Source of the DNA: JBDTME01 sp964583795
GTDB taxonomy: Bacteria; Patescibacteriota; Microgenomatia; UBA1400; PJMF01
Length of the DNA stretch: 64,000 nucleotides
NCBI GenBank assembly: GCA_964583795.1
Contig: CAZOWX010000004.1
Location: 11,974 to 75,973, forward strand
Direction: 5' to 3'
Under the pieces are notes generated by a model. It searched no databases and was not told where the DNA came from. It saw only the letters and a list, made by a program, of their open reading frames with translations. Every line of letters begins with the position of its first letter. The first letter of the stretch is position 1. The translations under genes were made by a program, and so were the position numbers. Of this stretch, positions 42,397 through 51,321 are shown one piece after another.

Positions 42397-45300
42397 ACTT
42401 TCGAGTCAGTCGACAGTTTGCTGTATTACGGTGGGGTCCTTTATGCTGGATTGGGAAGGAGTACAGCAGATGCTGAAGTGTGGAAATATGATGGATCAAC
42501 CTGGACGAAAGTTGGTGGTGATGCTCTTAATAGCAGCTGGCCAGTTAATACCTACGAATCAGTTACCAGTATGGTAATTTTCATGGGTAAGCTCTATGTT
42601 GGATTGGGAAATAATGGAAATGGTGATGCCGAAGTTTGGCGATGTACTGATTGTTCAGGTACTCCTTCATGGACAAAGGTTGGCGGTGATGGACTCTATA
42701 CTGGTTGGGCAGCAGGATCATTTCGCGAAGTTCCGAGTATGGTACAGAACAATGGCTTTTTGTTCGTGGGGTTGGCTGGTCCTACTGCTGGTGATGCAGA
42801 GGTTTGGCGTTGTAGTAGTGCTTGCGATGGTGTGACCCCGGCTTGGACCCGAGTCGGTGGGGATGCTGTCAATTCCTCTTGGGCTAATACGACCTACGAA
42901 CGTGTTGACTCGATGGCGGTATATAACAATCAAGTAATAGTTGGGTTAGGGGCCACAGCTGGTGATAGCGAAGTTTGGGCGTGTAGTAGTTGTGATGGGA
43001 CACCAAACTGGGGGGGAACACGCATCGGTGGTGATGACCCCAATGGGACCAGTGGTAGTACATATGGCTGGACCGATGCGACCTACGAACAGATACTAGA
43101 TTTGGTGACCTACAATGGCTCACTTTATGCCGGTTTAGGAATCTCTGCTGGTGAGTCTGAGTTGTGGCGTTATGATGATGGCTCTTGGACCAAAGTAGGA
43201 GGAGATGGGTTGGATGGATCTTGGGATGCAACGATTAACTATATTAATTCCTTGGCTGTTCATGAAGGGAAGCTTTACTCGGGTACTGGAGGTGATGCAA
43301 ATAGTGATGCAACCATTTGGTCATACGGGAACGACTCTGTGGCCAAATCAGCAGCCTTAACATTAACTGCAGGTACCTGGTATCACATTGCAGCAACTTA
43401 CGATGGATCCAACATGAAGCTGTATGTCAATGGCGTTCAAAGTGGAACAAGCAAAGCTGCAACTTTAAGCATCGCAGATAATACAAAAAACCTATTGATT
43501 GGTCGAGTTTGGGGATCCCGTGGAAATGTCAGTGCTGGCGGTAGCTTTGCTGGAAAGCTCGATGAATTACGGATCTCCTCAACTGCCAGAAGTTCATTTA
43601 ATACAACTGCATACACTGGTACTGCTCAAACAATTCAACCAAACACTGCAGTATTCACTTCTCAAGTGCAAAGTTACGATGCGTTTACGACGAGTGAGAC
43701 CGCCAATGGGGGAGCCATCACCTATCGGCTTTCAAATGATGGTGGAACAACTTGGAAGTACTACAATGCCGGTTGGGTGACTTCTAGTTCAACCGCCAAT
43801 ACCAATGATGCCGCAACAATCAATACCAATATTGCCACTTTTCCAATCTCTTCCTCTGGTATTTTGTGGCAAGCAGTCCTTGATGGTGATGGTTCACAGC
43901 AAGTGACTGTCTCCAATGTTACTATAGGTGCAATAAGTGATGTGACTGCTCCAACGAATCCAGATTCTTTAACTGCATTGAGTGCAAGCTCTGGAGGATC
44001 GGTAATTACGACAAATACTTGGTATCCTGAAACTGCGCCGTACTTTTCATGGAGTGGTGCTACCGATGCGGGGGCAGGTGTTGCTGGATATTATGTCTAT
44101 TTTGGGACGGATAACACAGCAGACCCAGTTACTGCGGGAGCTTTTCAGGCGGGGGCAACTTACACTGCCTCAAGTTTATCAAGTGGATCGACTTACTATT
44201 TACGCATTAAGGCAAAAGATAATGCTCAAAATACTGCCGCAACAGCTTGGCAACCATTTATTTACAAATTTGATAACACAGCTCCTTCAAATCCGTCCGT
44301 CGTGACTGTTTCGCCAGCTGGATATGCTGCCACAAACAGCTTTACCTTTTCGTGGCCGAGTTCAGGAAGTGGTATTGCGAGTGATGGGGGTTCAGGTGTT
44401 GCTGGATATCAATATAAAACAGGTGCTTCTTCTGGAGCTTTGAGTAGTTTTTCAAGCACCATCACTGATTCTTCGGTGACGATTGCCGATGCAGCGTACC
44501 AGACAGGTGAAAATACGTTCTATTTACGAACGGTGGATACAGCGGGGAATGTAAGTAGTACGAATGTAACTGTGACCTACTACTTTGCCGGGAGTGGTCC
44601 AGGTGCTCCACAATTTTTATCAGCATCACCTTCTACCAATACAGTAAACTCATTTGCTTTCTCATGGAATGCTCCAGCAACATATTCTGGTTTAGCATCT
44701 GAGCTAACCTATTGCTATACCGTAAACACATTGCCATCAGCGGTAACGTGCACATTTACCAGTGCCGGTGCGACTTCTTTGTCTGCCAGTTCTTTTGCTA
44801 CCCAAACTGGACTCAATACTTTTTACGTAGTGGCTAAAAATGGGACAAGTTCTGGTGGTGCGATCAACTATGGAGCGTATACCAGCGCGACGTTTACTGC
44901 AAACACGTCAGCACCGGGAATTCCCTTGAACATTGATGTAGCTGACATCTCTGTTAAATCGACTTCTACTTGGCGACTGACCGTATCATGGAGTGCCCCG
45001 ACGGACTCTGGATCTGGAGTTGCAAACTATCAAGTGTATCGATCAACCGACGATGTCACGTTTACGAAGATAGCGACGACAACTGGAACTGCCTACGTTG
45101 ATCCAGATTTATCTCAGGTGACTTATTATTATAAGGTGAAGGCATGTGATAATGTTAACAACTGCGGAGCCTTTACATCATCTATTGGTCTAGAACCTAC
45201 CGGAAAGTATACCGATGCGGCAGGTTTAAGTGCTGGTCCAACTGTGGGTAGTATTACGACAAAGGGCGCGATTGTTTCGTGGTCCACTGATCGTACTTCA

Positions 45301-46437
45301 GACTCAAAAGTGCAGTATGGAACGTCTTCAGGGAGCTATTTTTCTTCTGAACCTTCGAACTCAACTCAAATTACTGATCACTCAATAACATTAACGAATT
45401 TAAGTCCAGGGACGACCTACTATTACAAAGCGAAATGGACAGACGAAGATGGAAATACTGGAGTAAGTGGTGAGAAAACCTTCAAAACTTCACCCGCTCC
45501 AGTTGTTACTGATCCTAAAGTCAGTACTGTCGGGCTAAGCACTGTTTCGTTGACGTACACAGTCTCTGGAGCCAGTAAAGTGAAGATCTACTATGGGAAG
45601 TCGGCATCGTTTGGAAATGTTTCAGAAGTTTCAACATCAACCTCAGAAACTAGTTACACTACAATTCTAGAAGAACTTGATGATGGGACGAAGTATTTTT
45701 ACAAAATTAATTCACTAGATAGTGAGGGTGCTGAATATGAGGGCAGCGTTCTGACTTTTGAAACGTTGCCGAGACCAAAAATCTCAAGTGTGAAAATCCA
45801 ACAGATTGTTGGAACTGCTCAATCAACACTACTAGTGAGTTGGTCAACAAACACCGAAGTATCGAGTATCATCACCTACTATCCTGAAGGAGAGAATGCA
45901 GAAGCAAAGGATCAAGTAAACGTAGCCTTGAAAAAAGGTGACCATCGAATGGTACTCAAAGGTCTCAAAGCCAATACTTCATATCAAATGGTGGTCAGCG
46001 GTGTCGATAAGGCTGGAAATAAAGCTTTGTCCGATGTGCAAAAGTTTTCAACAGCAACAGATACTCGTCCACCGCAGATTTCCGGCATGAAAGTTGCTGG
46101 GTCGAATATCAAATCGGGTGAACAGATTGTGTCACAGTTAACAGTTTCGTGGTCAACTGACGAGCCTTCTACATCACAAGTGGAGTTTGCCGAAGGTACT
46201 GGTACTACCTACTCACAGAAAACGCAGGAAGACGGCAGTGCCAACGTGAATCATACCGTTGTCATTACTGGCTTGTCGCCATCAAAAGTCTATCACCTGC
46301 GAGCATTATCAAAAGATGTCAATAACAATCAATCAAACTCAGTTGATACCGTCACAATAACGCCAAAAGCGACAGATGATGCGTTGAACCTCGTCATCAG
46401 TAACTTACAACAAGTGTTTGGATTTATTCGTCGTTAA
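42397..46437 (+). CDS. Giant surface protein, C-terminal part (repeats, LamG half, Fn3-like)
   Basis: The frame opens at the gap with TFESVDSLLYYGG, which fits the repeat. It contains repeats 9-14 of the propeller region (to about 43330), then the second LamG half (AGTWYHIAATYDGSNMKLY, then KLDELRISSTA), a beta-sandwich with NGGAITYRLSNDGGTTWKYY, and several fibronectin type III-like domains (from about 43940 to the end; examples YFGTDNTADP, YYYKVKACDN, TTYYYKAKWTDEDG). The protein ends NLQQVFGFIRR with no anchor or sortase motif. Fourteen repeat units in total would make two seven-bladed propellers. It is followed 53 nt later by an ABC ATPase and permease. Confidence 0.8.
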   Translation, partial: TFESVDSLLYYGGVLYAGLGRSTADAEVWKYDGSTWTKVGGDALNSSWPVNTYESVTSMVIFMGKLYVGLGNNGNGDAEVWRCTDCSGTPSWTKVGGDGLYTGWAAGSFREVPSMVQNNGFLFVGLAGPTAGDAEVWRCSSACDGVTPAWTRVGGDAVNSSWANTTYERVDSMAVYNNQVIVGLGATAGDSEVWACSSCDGTPNWGGTRIGGDDPNGTSGSTYGWTDATYEQILDLVTYNGSLYAGLGISAGESELWRYDDGSWTKVGGDGLDGSWDATINYINSLAVHEGKLYSGTGGDANSDATIWSYGNDSVAKSAALTLTAGTWYHIAATYDGSNMKLYVNGVQSGTSKAATLSIADNTKNLLIGRVWGSRGNVSAGGSFAGKLDELRISSTARSSFNTTAYTGTAQTIQPNTAVFTSQVQSYDAFTTSETANGGAITYRLSNDGGTTWKYYNAGWVTSSSTANTNDAATINTNIATFPISSSGILWQAVLDGDGSQQVTVSNVTIGAISDVTAPTNPDSLTALSASSGGSVITTNTWYPETAPYFSWSGATDAGAGVAGYYVYFGTDNTADPVTAGAFQAGATYTASSLSSGSTYYLRIKAKDNAQNTAATAWQPFIYKFDNTAPSNPSVVTVSPAGYAATNSFTFSWPSSGSGIASDGGSGVAGYQYKTGASSGALSSFSSTITDSSVTIADAAYQTGENTFYLRTVDTAGNVSSTNVTVTYYFAGSGPGAPQFLSASPSTNTVNSFAFSWNAPATYSGLASELTYCYTVNTLPSAVTCTFTSAGATSLSASSFATQTGLNTFYVVAKNGTSSGGAINYGAYTSATFTANTSAPGIPLNIDVADISVKSTSTWRLTVSWSAPTDSGSGVANYQVYRSTDDVTFTKIATTTGTAYVDPDLSQVTYYYKVKACDNVNNCGAFTSSIGLEPTGKYTDAAGLSAGPTVGSITTKGAIVSWSTDRTSDSKVQYGTSSGSYFSSEPSNSTQITDHSITLTNLSPGTTYYYKAKWTDEDGNTGVSGEKTFKTSPAPVVTDPKVSTVGLSTVSLTYTVSGASKVKIYYGKSASFGNVSEVSTSTSETSYTTILEELDDGTKYFYKINSLDSEGAEYEGSVLTFETLPRPKISSVKIQQIVGTAQSTLLVSWSTNTEVSSIITYYPEGENAEAKDQVNVALKKGDHRMVLKGLKANTSYQMVVSGVDKAGNKALSDVQKFSTATDTRPPQISGMKVAGSNIKSGEQIVSQLTVSWSTDEPSTSQVEFAEGTGTTYSQKTQEDGSANVNHTVVITGLSPSKVYHLRALSKDVNNNQSNSVDTVTITPKATDDALNLVISNLQQVFGFIRR

Positions 46438-46490
46438 TGGCAGTTTTTTTCGTGAGCTCTTGCTTCTCTCGTGTGAACTTCCTATACTGA

Positions 46491-47405
46491 ATGGTGTCTA
46501 TGGATGTTGATTCCGGTGCTGTGATGGTGGAGATAAAGGAAGTTACAAAAACCTTTACTTTGCGTGATCAGTCAGTACAAATTCTAAAAGGTATTAATGC
46601 CACAATTCGGATGTCGGATTTTGTGGTTATTCTGGGGCCCTCTGGCTGTGGAAAATCAACCTTACTTCATATTATTCTTGGATTAGAGAAACCCACCGCT
46701 GGGACAATCATGTTTTTAGGAGAAAATATTTATGACAATACTGATGAAGACTACCGCTCTTCATTTAGAAAGAAACATATTGGAATGGTGTACCAGCAAG
46801 CAAACTGGGTGAAATCATTGAATGTCGTTCAAAACGTGGGCTTTCCTTTGATCTTGTTAGGAATGGAGGAAGAGGTGGCTCATGATAAAGCCATGGAGTG
46901 CTTACACTTAGTTGAAATGGAAAACTGGGCGGACCGTATCCCAACTGAGTTAAGCTCTGGTCAGCAACAACGTGTGGCACTTGCTCGGTCACTTATCAAT
47001 AATCCAGAAATTATTATCGCGGATGAACCAACAGGAAATCTTGACTTTACTTCTGGTGAAGCAATGATGGAATTGTTGTACGGGTTTAATCAAGAGAAAC
47101 GCAAAACAGTAGTGATGGTGACACATGACTTGGAGTATGTAAAGTATGCCAACACTGTGATCCGTATGATGGATGGTGTTGTTGTTGGTGAGTATCGAGG
47201 TGACCAGAAGAATGAATTAATGAAGGGGTTAAAGTTAAAACGAAAAGTTTCAAATGATGAGCTCGGGTCTGCAGCAAGTCAAGGGAAATTTACTCTAGAC
47301 ACGCTCCCAAGTGAGTCTCAAACTACTCAAAGTGACTCGAGTCAAGCTGTGCTCAAGCAAACTCAACCCATTGCAAGTACAATGAAAGTTGTAACGAAAC
47401 CGTAA
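46491..47405 (+). CDS. MacB/LolD-type ABC transporter ATPase
   Basis: The 304-residue ATPase has Walker A GPSGCGKST near 52-60, Q-loop VYQQANW, the signature LSSGQQQRVALARS, Walker B IIIADEPTGNLD and the H-loop THD. The spacing and the ADEPTGNLD motif are typical of the LolD/MacB/FtsE family that works with FtsX-type permeases. A Ser/Thr/Gln-rich C-terminal extension of about 60 residues is unusual for LolD. The gene is followed 4 nt later by the permease. It is a mechanotransmission-type transporter rather than a nutrient importer. Confidence 0.9.
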   Translation: MVSMDVDSGAVMVEIKEVTKTFTLRDQSVQILKGINATIRMSDFVVILGPSGCGKSTLLHIILGLEKPTAGTIMFLGENIYDNTDEDYRSSFRKKHIGMVYQQANWVKSLNVVQNVGFPLILLGMEEEVAHDKAMECLHLVEMENWADRIPTELSSGQQQRVALARSLINNPEIIIADEPTGNLDFTSGEAMMELLYGFNQEKRKTVVMVTHDLEYVKYANTVIRMMDGVVVGEYRGDQKNELMKGLKLKRKVSNDELGSAASQGKFTLDTLPSESQTTQSDSSQAVLKQTQPIASTMKVVTKP

Positions 47406-47409
47406 ACTC

Positions 47410-49602
47410 ATGCGCGTTCAAATACATCCACTATCAGCTTTGAAAAATTTTAAGGTTTTTTGGTTAAGTATTTTTTCGGTGGCAACTTTTCTTTTTTTTC
47501 TTCTCATTTATTTATTTTCCAAACTATTTAAAAAAACTTCTCAGTTTCGATTTTTGCCAGGACCTGTCAAACGATTTTTTGAAACGATTGTGAAGGCACT
47601 TAAATCAGTGTTAAATTTTATGAGTGGCTACAAAGAAGACACTATTAACCGGGTCAGTCTCATTGATTTAGCCATCCGAAACATGTTGTTTAAGAAAAAT
47701 CGAGCGTTTATTACTATAGGGGGTATGGCTTTAGGAATTGGCTCAATCGTTTTTCTCGTTTCTTTGGGATATGGCGTGAACAAATTGGTTGTTGATCGCG
47801 TAGCCCGGCTCGAAGAAATGCAACAAGCAGATGTGAACACATTACCTGGAAATGATAGTAAGATTACTGATTTATCACTATCCCAATTTCTGGAGTTTGA
47901 GCATGTAAAGCTTGCGTTACCGCAGATTGCCGTGGTGGCAAAGATAAATTATTTGAATTCCTCAAGTGATATGGCTGTTTACGGTGTGACCGCTGAGTAC
48001 TTAAAGCAAAGTGCGATCCGTCCTTCTTATGGGAAGGTGTTTGATAATAACGAGCTTTCGCAAGTCGCTCCAAATAAACCACAAGTTGCTGGAATTTCTA
48101 CTCAAGCAGATGAGCAATCAGATGATCTTGTGCTCTCTCATCTTAGTGAAAATGACCAAGATACTATAGCTACTGTTGAGTATGAGATTTTAGCTGATGA
48201 GTGGGTAAGAGTTCGCAGTGGTCCCAAAAAAGATGCTGAGATTTTGGGTTATACCCGTCAAGTCAGTAACCGTCAAACCGGTGAAGAAGTTTGGGGAGAA
48301 ACGTATTCTGGATCGGAAAAAGGCGCTCAGGAGCGCGAAGAAACGAGTACTATTCAAGGTAAATGGATTCATAGTGTGGTGGCAGTTTGGCAAGAACAAT
48401 GTCCGATAGAGAGTGACACACATTGTGACAAAAAGGAGTATCAGCCGGTGCTAGAAGTTGATGGCACTCAAAAGATCGTATCAGGCTATTTTGCTCAAGT
48501 AAGTGCTAACGTTATTGCTCAAGTAACAAGACAACCAGGAGTTTTGGGTTTAACGACAGAGAACCTCGATGATCAGTTAGAACAAGATACTACATTATTG
48601 GCTCAAGCAAATTCTTCTGATGCTATCACCTCTAGTGACACAACAACCTCTTTACCCAATACTTCTACGAGCACTGCAACTGGCACGAATGATATTGATA
48701 TCGCAACACTCACTTCACTTATTGATGCTTCAGATGAAGCGGATTTGGCGGCGATTGCTTCTGAGGCAGCGGGGATCAAATCTCAGCAAGTGAAAACAGT
48801 TCCCCTTGATGCGTCAGCAAGTAAGGTTGCGGTAGTGAATACTGCGATGCTTGGTATTTTAGGTCTTCAACCGCAGGAAGCTGTCGGCAAAACGTTTGAT
48901 GCATCGTTTATTGTGGTTGGGACACTACTCGACAACGATGAAAAAATTGAATCGGTTCCAACACCATACACCATTATTGGCGTAATTCAGGATGATTCGT
49001 CACCATTTTTTTACGTGCCATTTTTGGACTTACGCAAGTTGGGTATTACGAACTACTCTCAAGCAAAAATTGTCGTAGATGATCAGATAAATTTGGCTTC
49101 GGCTCGCACCAAAATTGAGTCGCTTGGATTTGCAACAAATTCAACGGCTGATACTGTTGAGCAAATTGATCGTTTGTTTGCTACGCTTCGTACAGTGTTA
49201 GCTTTGTTGGGGATGGTGGCTCTCGCAGTTGCTTCACTGGGTATGTTTAACACCTTGACAGTTTCTTTGCTCGAGAGAACACGTGAAGTGGGGTTGATGA
49301 AAGCAATGGGAATGAAGTCTCATGAAGTGCGTGAGTTGTTTCTTACTGAGTCAATGATCATGGGCTTTTTGGGTGGAATTTCTGGTATCAGTATGGGCTT
49401 TTTAGCAGGAAAGTTATTGAGTGTGCTTATTTCTTCGTATGCTATCACTAAAGGTCAAGGGTTCATTGATGTTTCATATATTCCAAGTACTTTTATCGTG
49501 GTCGTTTTTTCCCTGTCTATGGTTGTTGGTATCGTTACCGGGATTTATCCGGCTCGAAGAGCTACAAGTATTTCTGCTCTGAATGCATTGCGCTACGAAT
49601 AA
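47410..49602 (+). CDS. MacB/FtsX-type permease with inserted SH3-like domain
   Basis: The 730-residue permease has a first TM helix (about 15-38), a cytosolic stretch, the start of the MacB core (LIDLAIRNMLFKKNRAFITIGGMALGIGSIVFLVS near 80-115), a large extracytoplasmic domain (about 120-590) and three C-terminal helices (LALLGMVALAVASLGMFNTL, ESMIMGFLGGISG and PSTFIVVVFSLSMVVGI) with the ARRATSISALNALRYE end. The extracytoplasmic part contains a bacterial SH3-like segment at about 255-337 (EWVRVRSGPKKDAEILGY) and a Thr/Ser-rich linker (near 410-430). SH3 domains often bind peptidoglycan or peptides, so this permease may sense or touch the wall. Paired with the ATPase 4 nt upstream. Confidence 0.82.
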   Translation: MRVQIHPLSALKNFKVFWLSIFSVATFLFFLLIYLFSKLFKKTSQFRFLPGPVKRFFETIVKALKSVLNFMSGYKEDTINRVSLIDLAIRNMLFKKNRAFITIGGMALGIGSIVFLVSLGYGVNKLVVDRVARLEEMQQADVNTLPGNDSKITDLSLSQFLEFEHVKLALPQIAVVAKINYLNSSSDMAVYGVTAEYLKQSAIRPSYGKVFDNNELSQVAPNKPQVAGISTQADEQSDDLVLSHLSENDQDTIATVEYEILADEWVRVRSGPKKDAEILGYTRQVSNRQTGEEVWGETYSGSEKGAQEREETSTIQGKWIHSVVAVWQEQCPIESDTHCDKKEYQPVLEVDGTQKIVSGYFAQVSANVIAQVTRQPGVLGLTTENLDDQLEQDTTLLAQANSSDAITSSDTTTSLPNTSTSTATGTNDIDIATLTSLIDASDEADLAAIASEAAGIKSQQVKTVPLDASASKVAVVNTAMLGILGLQPQEAVGKTFDASFIVVGTLLDNDEKIESVPTPYTIIGVIQDDSSPFFYVPFLDLRKLGITNYSQAKIVVDDQINLASARTKIESLGFATNSTADTVEQIDRLFATLRTVLALLGMVALAVASLGMFNTLTVSLLERTREVGLMKAMGMKSHEVRELFLTESMIMGFLGGISGISMGFLAGKLLSVLISSYAITKGQGFIDVSYIPSTFIVVVFSLSMVVGIVTGIYPARRATSISALNALRYE

Positions 49603-49699
49603 TTTTGTTTCAGCTGGTTTGTTAATTATATGAACGGATTGCAACTGACATTCTTGATTTTTTTGTTACTTTCGCTGTAGTATGTACCAAAGGAGTGAT

Positions 49700-50068
49700 A
49701 TGAAAAAAGTTCTCGTCATTGAAGATGATGCGTTTTTGCTCAGTGTGTACCAAGCAAAGATGCAGCAAGTGCAGCTTGATTTTCGTATTGCCAAAGATGG
49801 TGAGCAAGCATTCTCACTTTTGAATGAATTTCAACCTGATTTAATTGTTTTGGATCTAATGATTCCAAAAGAAAGCGGTTTTGATGTTCTTAAGAAACTA
49901 AAGAGTGAGCCAAAATGGCAAAACATTCCTGTATTGGTTGTTTCAAACTTAAGTCAAGATGAGGAAAAAGAGAAAGCCAAAAAGTTGGGAGCAGTAGATT
50001 TCTTTGTGAAAAGCGAAGTAAATATGCAAGAAATAATTCAGAGAGTTGAACAGTTGTTAGGCGAGTAG
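49700..50068 (+). CDS. Response regulator receiver
   Basis: From the ATG at 49700, preceded by AAAGGAG, the 122-residue REC protein has the acidic pair in VIEDDAF, the phospho-acceptor Asp in VLDLMIP and the switch Lys in FFVKSE. It most resembles the receiver at 4267. It lies 97 nt after the ABC permease and ends in a hairpin. Its likely kinase is the PilJ kinase at 36826, since no other is present, but this is inference. Confidence 0.88.
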   Translation: MKKVLVIEDDAFLLSVYQAKMQQVQLDFRIAKDGEQAFSLLNEFQPDLIVLDLMIPKESGFDVLKKLKSEPKWQNIPVLVVSNLSQDEEKEKAKKLGAVDFFVKSEVNMQEIIQRVEQLLGE

Positions 50069-50084
50069 TGCTAAAACACTACTC
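50063..50084. terminator. Bidirectional hairpin between convergent genes
   Basis: GAGTAGTG and CACTACTC form a perfect 8-bp stem with a CTAAAA loop. It includes the stop codon of the receiver gene and the ancestral end of the GH25 gene. Only a weak T-rich stretch follows. Confidence 0.5.
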
Positions 50085-50846
50085 TTGCTTTGACTTTCTG
50101 TGAGCATTTTTTTGTGTGAGGTCAAATAACGACACCTTGTTGCTGTCTAATACATTGATATCCACATATGTTTGTATTCCAGATACTTTCCCCCTGTTAC
50201 TGTATTGCCAAAACAGCCATGATTGAGTAGGAACACGGGGTGGCGTGCTAATTGAGCGAAACTACAGTTTGTATTGTGAAAAGTAATTTTTGACGTACGC
50301 ATTGTAGGTGTCGTAGGTCACATAGAGAATCGGTTTTCTGCCATAATGATTTTCAAGAATTTTGGCGAACTCAATAATATTTGAACGGACGGTTGAAGCT
50401 TCAAGGTGTGTGTCAATCTCGATGTCGATGACGGGTGGTAGCATAGCAGTATCGTCTGGAACGGTACTGATGAATAGTTGCGCTTGTTCTCGTCCGCTAC
50501 TGCGCATCGAAAAAAAATGATATGCGCCGACGTATAGGCCGTGTTTTTTTGCCTCGGCATAATTTTCGAGAAACGTATCATCGACAAAGTCATACCCCTC
50601 TGTGGCTTTAATGTACACAAATGAGTATTTTTTTGTCGACGCGACGGTTGCCCAATCAATATGACCTTGGTGGTGTGAGACATCGAGTCCCTTTACCGTG
50701 TATCCAAGTGTGAAGATAGTGTTGTGCCAAATGTAGCCATAATACTCAAGAATTATGCTTATCGCGAAAATTAGTATGATTAAAAGGTTGATCGAAAGTA
50801 TCTGAATAAATGAGAGTGAGTGCAATTTACGAAAAAGAAATGTCAT
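50079..50846 (-). pseudogene. GH25 lysozyme-like gene with in-frame amber codon
   Basis: GH25 muramidases cleave the glycan strands of peptidoglycan. The reading frame starts at the ATG at 50846 with a TM/signal helix (QILSINLLIILIFAISIIL), then the GH25 domain: GLDVSHHQGHIDW, KATEGYDFVD, YHFFSM, VIDIEID. It meets TAG at 50264-50262 after SQYKL. The same frame continues without stop to 50079 and encodes the missing family C-terminus (SWLFWQYSNRGKVSG, YVDINVLD). The family has Trp at the stop position (TGG), so a single G-to-A change explains it. Translated as is, the protein is 194 residues and lacks the last strands; the intact form would be 255. Mutation, strain variation or sequence error are all possible. 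Confidence 0.8.
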
Positions 50847-50862
50847 AAAAACCCGAAAGTGA

Positions 50863-51266
50863 TTAGGTAAGATCAGTGAATGGATTATATGCAAGTTCCC
50901 ACAAATACCCATCTGGATCGGCGAAGTATCCACTGTACCCTCCCCAAAAAACTTTTTGTGGTTGTTTCATTGGTGTCGCACCAGCTTTTATGGCTTCTTG
51001 ATAGGCATTATCAACTTTTTTCGGTGAAGCTAAGTTCTGTGCCAAAGTAATCCCTGAAAATCCGTGACTACTAGCACTTACTCCAGCATTTTTGCTAACT
51101 CTTTTTTGGGAAAAAGTGCTAGCCACGTGCCTTCAAGTTGGAACATCACATGCTCATCACCTTCTTTGTATTGATGTGGTGTAAACTTCAGTCCATCTCG
51201 ATAAAATCGTAGTGAGCGTTGAAAATCTGATACACCGAGAGTAATAAGGCTAATCTTTGGTTTCAT
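50863..51266 (-). pseudogene. VOC family protein gene with one-base frameshift
   Basis: The first half (from the ATG at 51266: KISLITLGVSDFQRSLRFY) and the second half (GFSGITLAQNLASP, then GGYSGYFADPDGYLWELAYNP) are in different frames. They join if one A is added to the run of five A on the minus strand (T-run 51089-51093), giving ELAKNAGVSAS across the junction. Together they make about 135 residues, the normal length of this VOC subgroup. It is either a pseudogene or a homopolymer sequencing error. TATACT lies 6 nt before the ATG. Confidence 0.8.
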
Positions 51267-51272
51267 ACGGCT

Positions 51273-51278
51273 AGTATA
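51273..51278 (-). promoter_or_regulatory. TATACT 6 nt before ATG
   Basis: On the minus strand TATACT is followed by six bases and the ATG at 51266. It fixes the start of the VOC gene and excludes the upstream ATG at 51302. Confidence 0.45.
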
Positions 51279-51321
51279 GCAGGGAAAGGGAGAAAAATGC
51301 ATTATTGAGTAATAAATTTAC

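Noticed and set aside
50262..50264. Amber codon read as an amino acid (recoding)
   Set aside because: TAG ends rpoD and dnaG at the expected places, so a general reassignment is unlikely; mutation or error is simpler.
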